Assembly: GCA_039184335.1 (NCBI GenBank)
Contig: JBCDBD010000016.1
Coordinates: 3,188-67,187, forward strand
Direction of reading: 5' to 3'
DNA from: JBCDBD01 sp039184335
GTDB taxonomy: Bacteria; Bacteroidota; Bacteroidia; Flavobacteriales; Flavobacteriaceae
DNA length: 64,000 bases
Position numbers and translations under genes: made by a program. Shown here piece after piece: positions 63,179 to 64,000 of the stretch. Each line of letters begins with the position of its first letter. Within the stretch, counting starts at the first letter, position 1. The notes beneath the pieces are model-generated. The model was not told the origin of the DNA and searched no databases. It was given only the letters and a program-made list of their open reading frames with translations.

Positions 63179-63189
63179 ATGCTTTAATT

Positions 63190-63936
63190 TTAAATGACTT
63201 TGGCTTCGTTGTGCAAAAGATCCACCAGTTCACCTACATTGCTAGCATCCACTAGCTTTACAGGCCCTTTGGCGGTAGGTTTCTCAAATTTTTTGTCCGT
63301 GGTAAATGTGGGGGCATCGATAGGTTCCACGATTTGGAGTACTTTTTTTCGGGCCATCATTATCCCTCTCATATTGGGTATTCTAAGGTCGCTTTCTTCG
63401 ACCAAACCTTTTTGTCCACCGATAATCAACGGTAGCGAGGTACTTATTTTTTCTTTCCCACCATCAATTTCACGAATGGCGGTTGCCTGGTCTTCTTCAA
63501 TTTCAAGGTTGATGCAGGTATTGACAAAATTCATGTCCAATAATGTGGCCATGATGCCCGGTACCATCCCCCCATTATAATCGATGGACTCCCTGCCGGC
63601 AATGACCAGGTCGTAACCACCTTTTTGAGTTACTTCGGCCAGCTGCCTGGCTACAAAAAAGCCATCTGTGGGTTCTGCACTGATTCGTATTGCTTCATCA
63701 GCACCAATGGCAAGGGCTTTGCGCATGGTTGGTTCGACTGAGGCATTTCCAACGGTGGCCACATGAACGGTAGCCCCCTGTTTTTCTTTAAACCACATGG
63801 CACGGGTCAGTCCGAACTCATCATTCGGATTGATGACAAATTGAACCCCATTGGTATCAAATTTGGTGTCGTCTTCGGTAAAGTTGATTTTTGAGGTAGT
63901 GTCCGGCACATTGCTGATGCATACTAATATCTTCAT
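63190..63936 (-). CDS. etfB: Electron transfer flavoprotein beta subunit
   Basis: 248 residues. It begins KILVCISNVPDTTSKINFTE and has FVINPNDEFGLTRAM, KALAIGADEAIRI, YDLVIAGRESIDYNGGMVPG and LPLIIGGQKGLVEESDLRIP, as in EtfB. It is the first gene of the etfBA operon. Its upstream region carries the palindrome shared with the GDSL gene. Confidence 0.97.
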   Translation of the reverse strand: MKILVCISNVPDTTSKINFTEDDTKFDTNGVQFVINPNDEFGLTRAMWFKEKQGATVHVATVGNASVEPTMRKALAIGADEAIRISAEPTDGFFVARQLAEVTQKGGYDLVIAGRESIDYNGGMVPGIMATLLDMNFVNTCINLEIEEDQATAIREIDGGKEKISTSLPLIIGGQKGLVEESDLRIPNMRGIMMARKKVLQIVEPIDAPTFTTDKKFEKPTAKGPVKLVDASNVGELVDLLHNEAKVI

Positions 63937-63959
63937 AATTTTAACTCTATTATAGAACT

Positions 63960-64000
63960 CAAAGATAATTATAAAATCCCAAATTTATTATGCATGCATA
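63960..64000 (-). promoter_or_regulatory. etfB promoter -7 box and shared palindrome
   Basis: Minus strand: the -7 box TATCTTTG is at 63967-63960, and the palindrome TTATGCATGCATA(A) starts at 63988 and runs to the window edge. Exactly 20 nt separate them. There is no TTG at the normal -33 spacing, so the palindrome takes the place of the -33 element, as in activator-dependent promoters. Confidence 0.55.

Overview
The window looks like chromosome from a marine member of the Flavobacteriaceae (Bacteroidota), probably near Allomuricauda, Maribacter or Robiginitalea; the genus is a guess. The signs are a type IX secretion C-terminal sorting domain followed by PorP/SprF and OmpA-family genes, flavobacterial gene orders (CBS protein-nadK-DUF6089-uppS-bamA-ompH-ompH-murI; tig-clpP-clpX; thyA-CNT transporter-DUF151 nuclease-etfAB), lipoproteins with acidic residues after the lipidated Cys, and promoters of the Bacteroidota type TTG-N19/20-TAnnTTTG. 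There is no CRISPR array, insertion sequence, prophage or rRNA. Coding density is high, and most genes are core housekeeping.

Layout. 1-3.2 kb: end of a type IX secreted protein, PorP/SprF, OmpA-like protein. 3.2-10.3 kb: accessory genes, including a divergent Nramp-family transporter, a membrane protein-XRE regulator pair with a clear promoter and dyad, an unknown secreted protein and a GT39 glycosyltransferase. 10.4-20.1 kb: AsmA, queuosine-precursor transporter and SppA on the minus strand, a FolK-deoxynucleoside kinase fusion, a TrmH-type methyltransferase and mutS. 20.2-21.1 kb: tRNA-Gly, tRNA-Leu and a ParDE-type locus whose toxin is frameshifted. 21.3-31.9 kb: small metabolic and hypothetical genes (aldo/keto reductase, lipoproteins, DinB, Crp-like regulator, CocE hydrolase, HXXEE protein, DUF2797, GH3). 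32-35.4 kb: clpX, clpP, tig. 35.5-39 kb: holin-like protein, GDSL lipoprotein, esterase, pdxJ. 39.1-47.2 kb: NAD kinase and envelope-biogenesis operon. 47.2-54.4 kb: folA, class V aminotransferase, ergothioneine-type genes egtB-egtD-DUF427, and a two-component system. 54.6-56.4 kb: a lipoprotein made of five 110-residue tandem repeats. 56.6-58.9 kb: a CPBP protease, then a decayed stretch with an alpha/beta hydrolase interrupted by two in-frame TAG codons. 58.9-64 kb: thyA, nucleoside transporter, DUF151 nuclease, etfA, etfB.

Functional links. Folate and thymidylate metabolism recurs (folK fusion, folA, thyA, nucleoside transporter and kinase). Outer-membrane biogenesis is concentrated in one plus-strand run (uppS, bamA, two Skp/OmpH chaperones, murI). 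The most unusual regulatory signal is a 14-bp palindrome TTATGCATGCATAA, with 18 nt of shared context, placed exactly 40 nt and 20 nt upstream of the -7 boxes of a GDSL lipoprotein gene and of etfB. That spacing suggests a shared activator tied to lipid or acyl catabolism.
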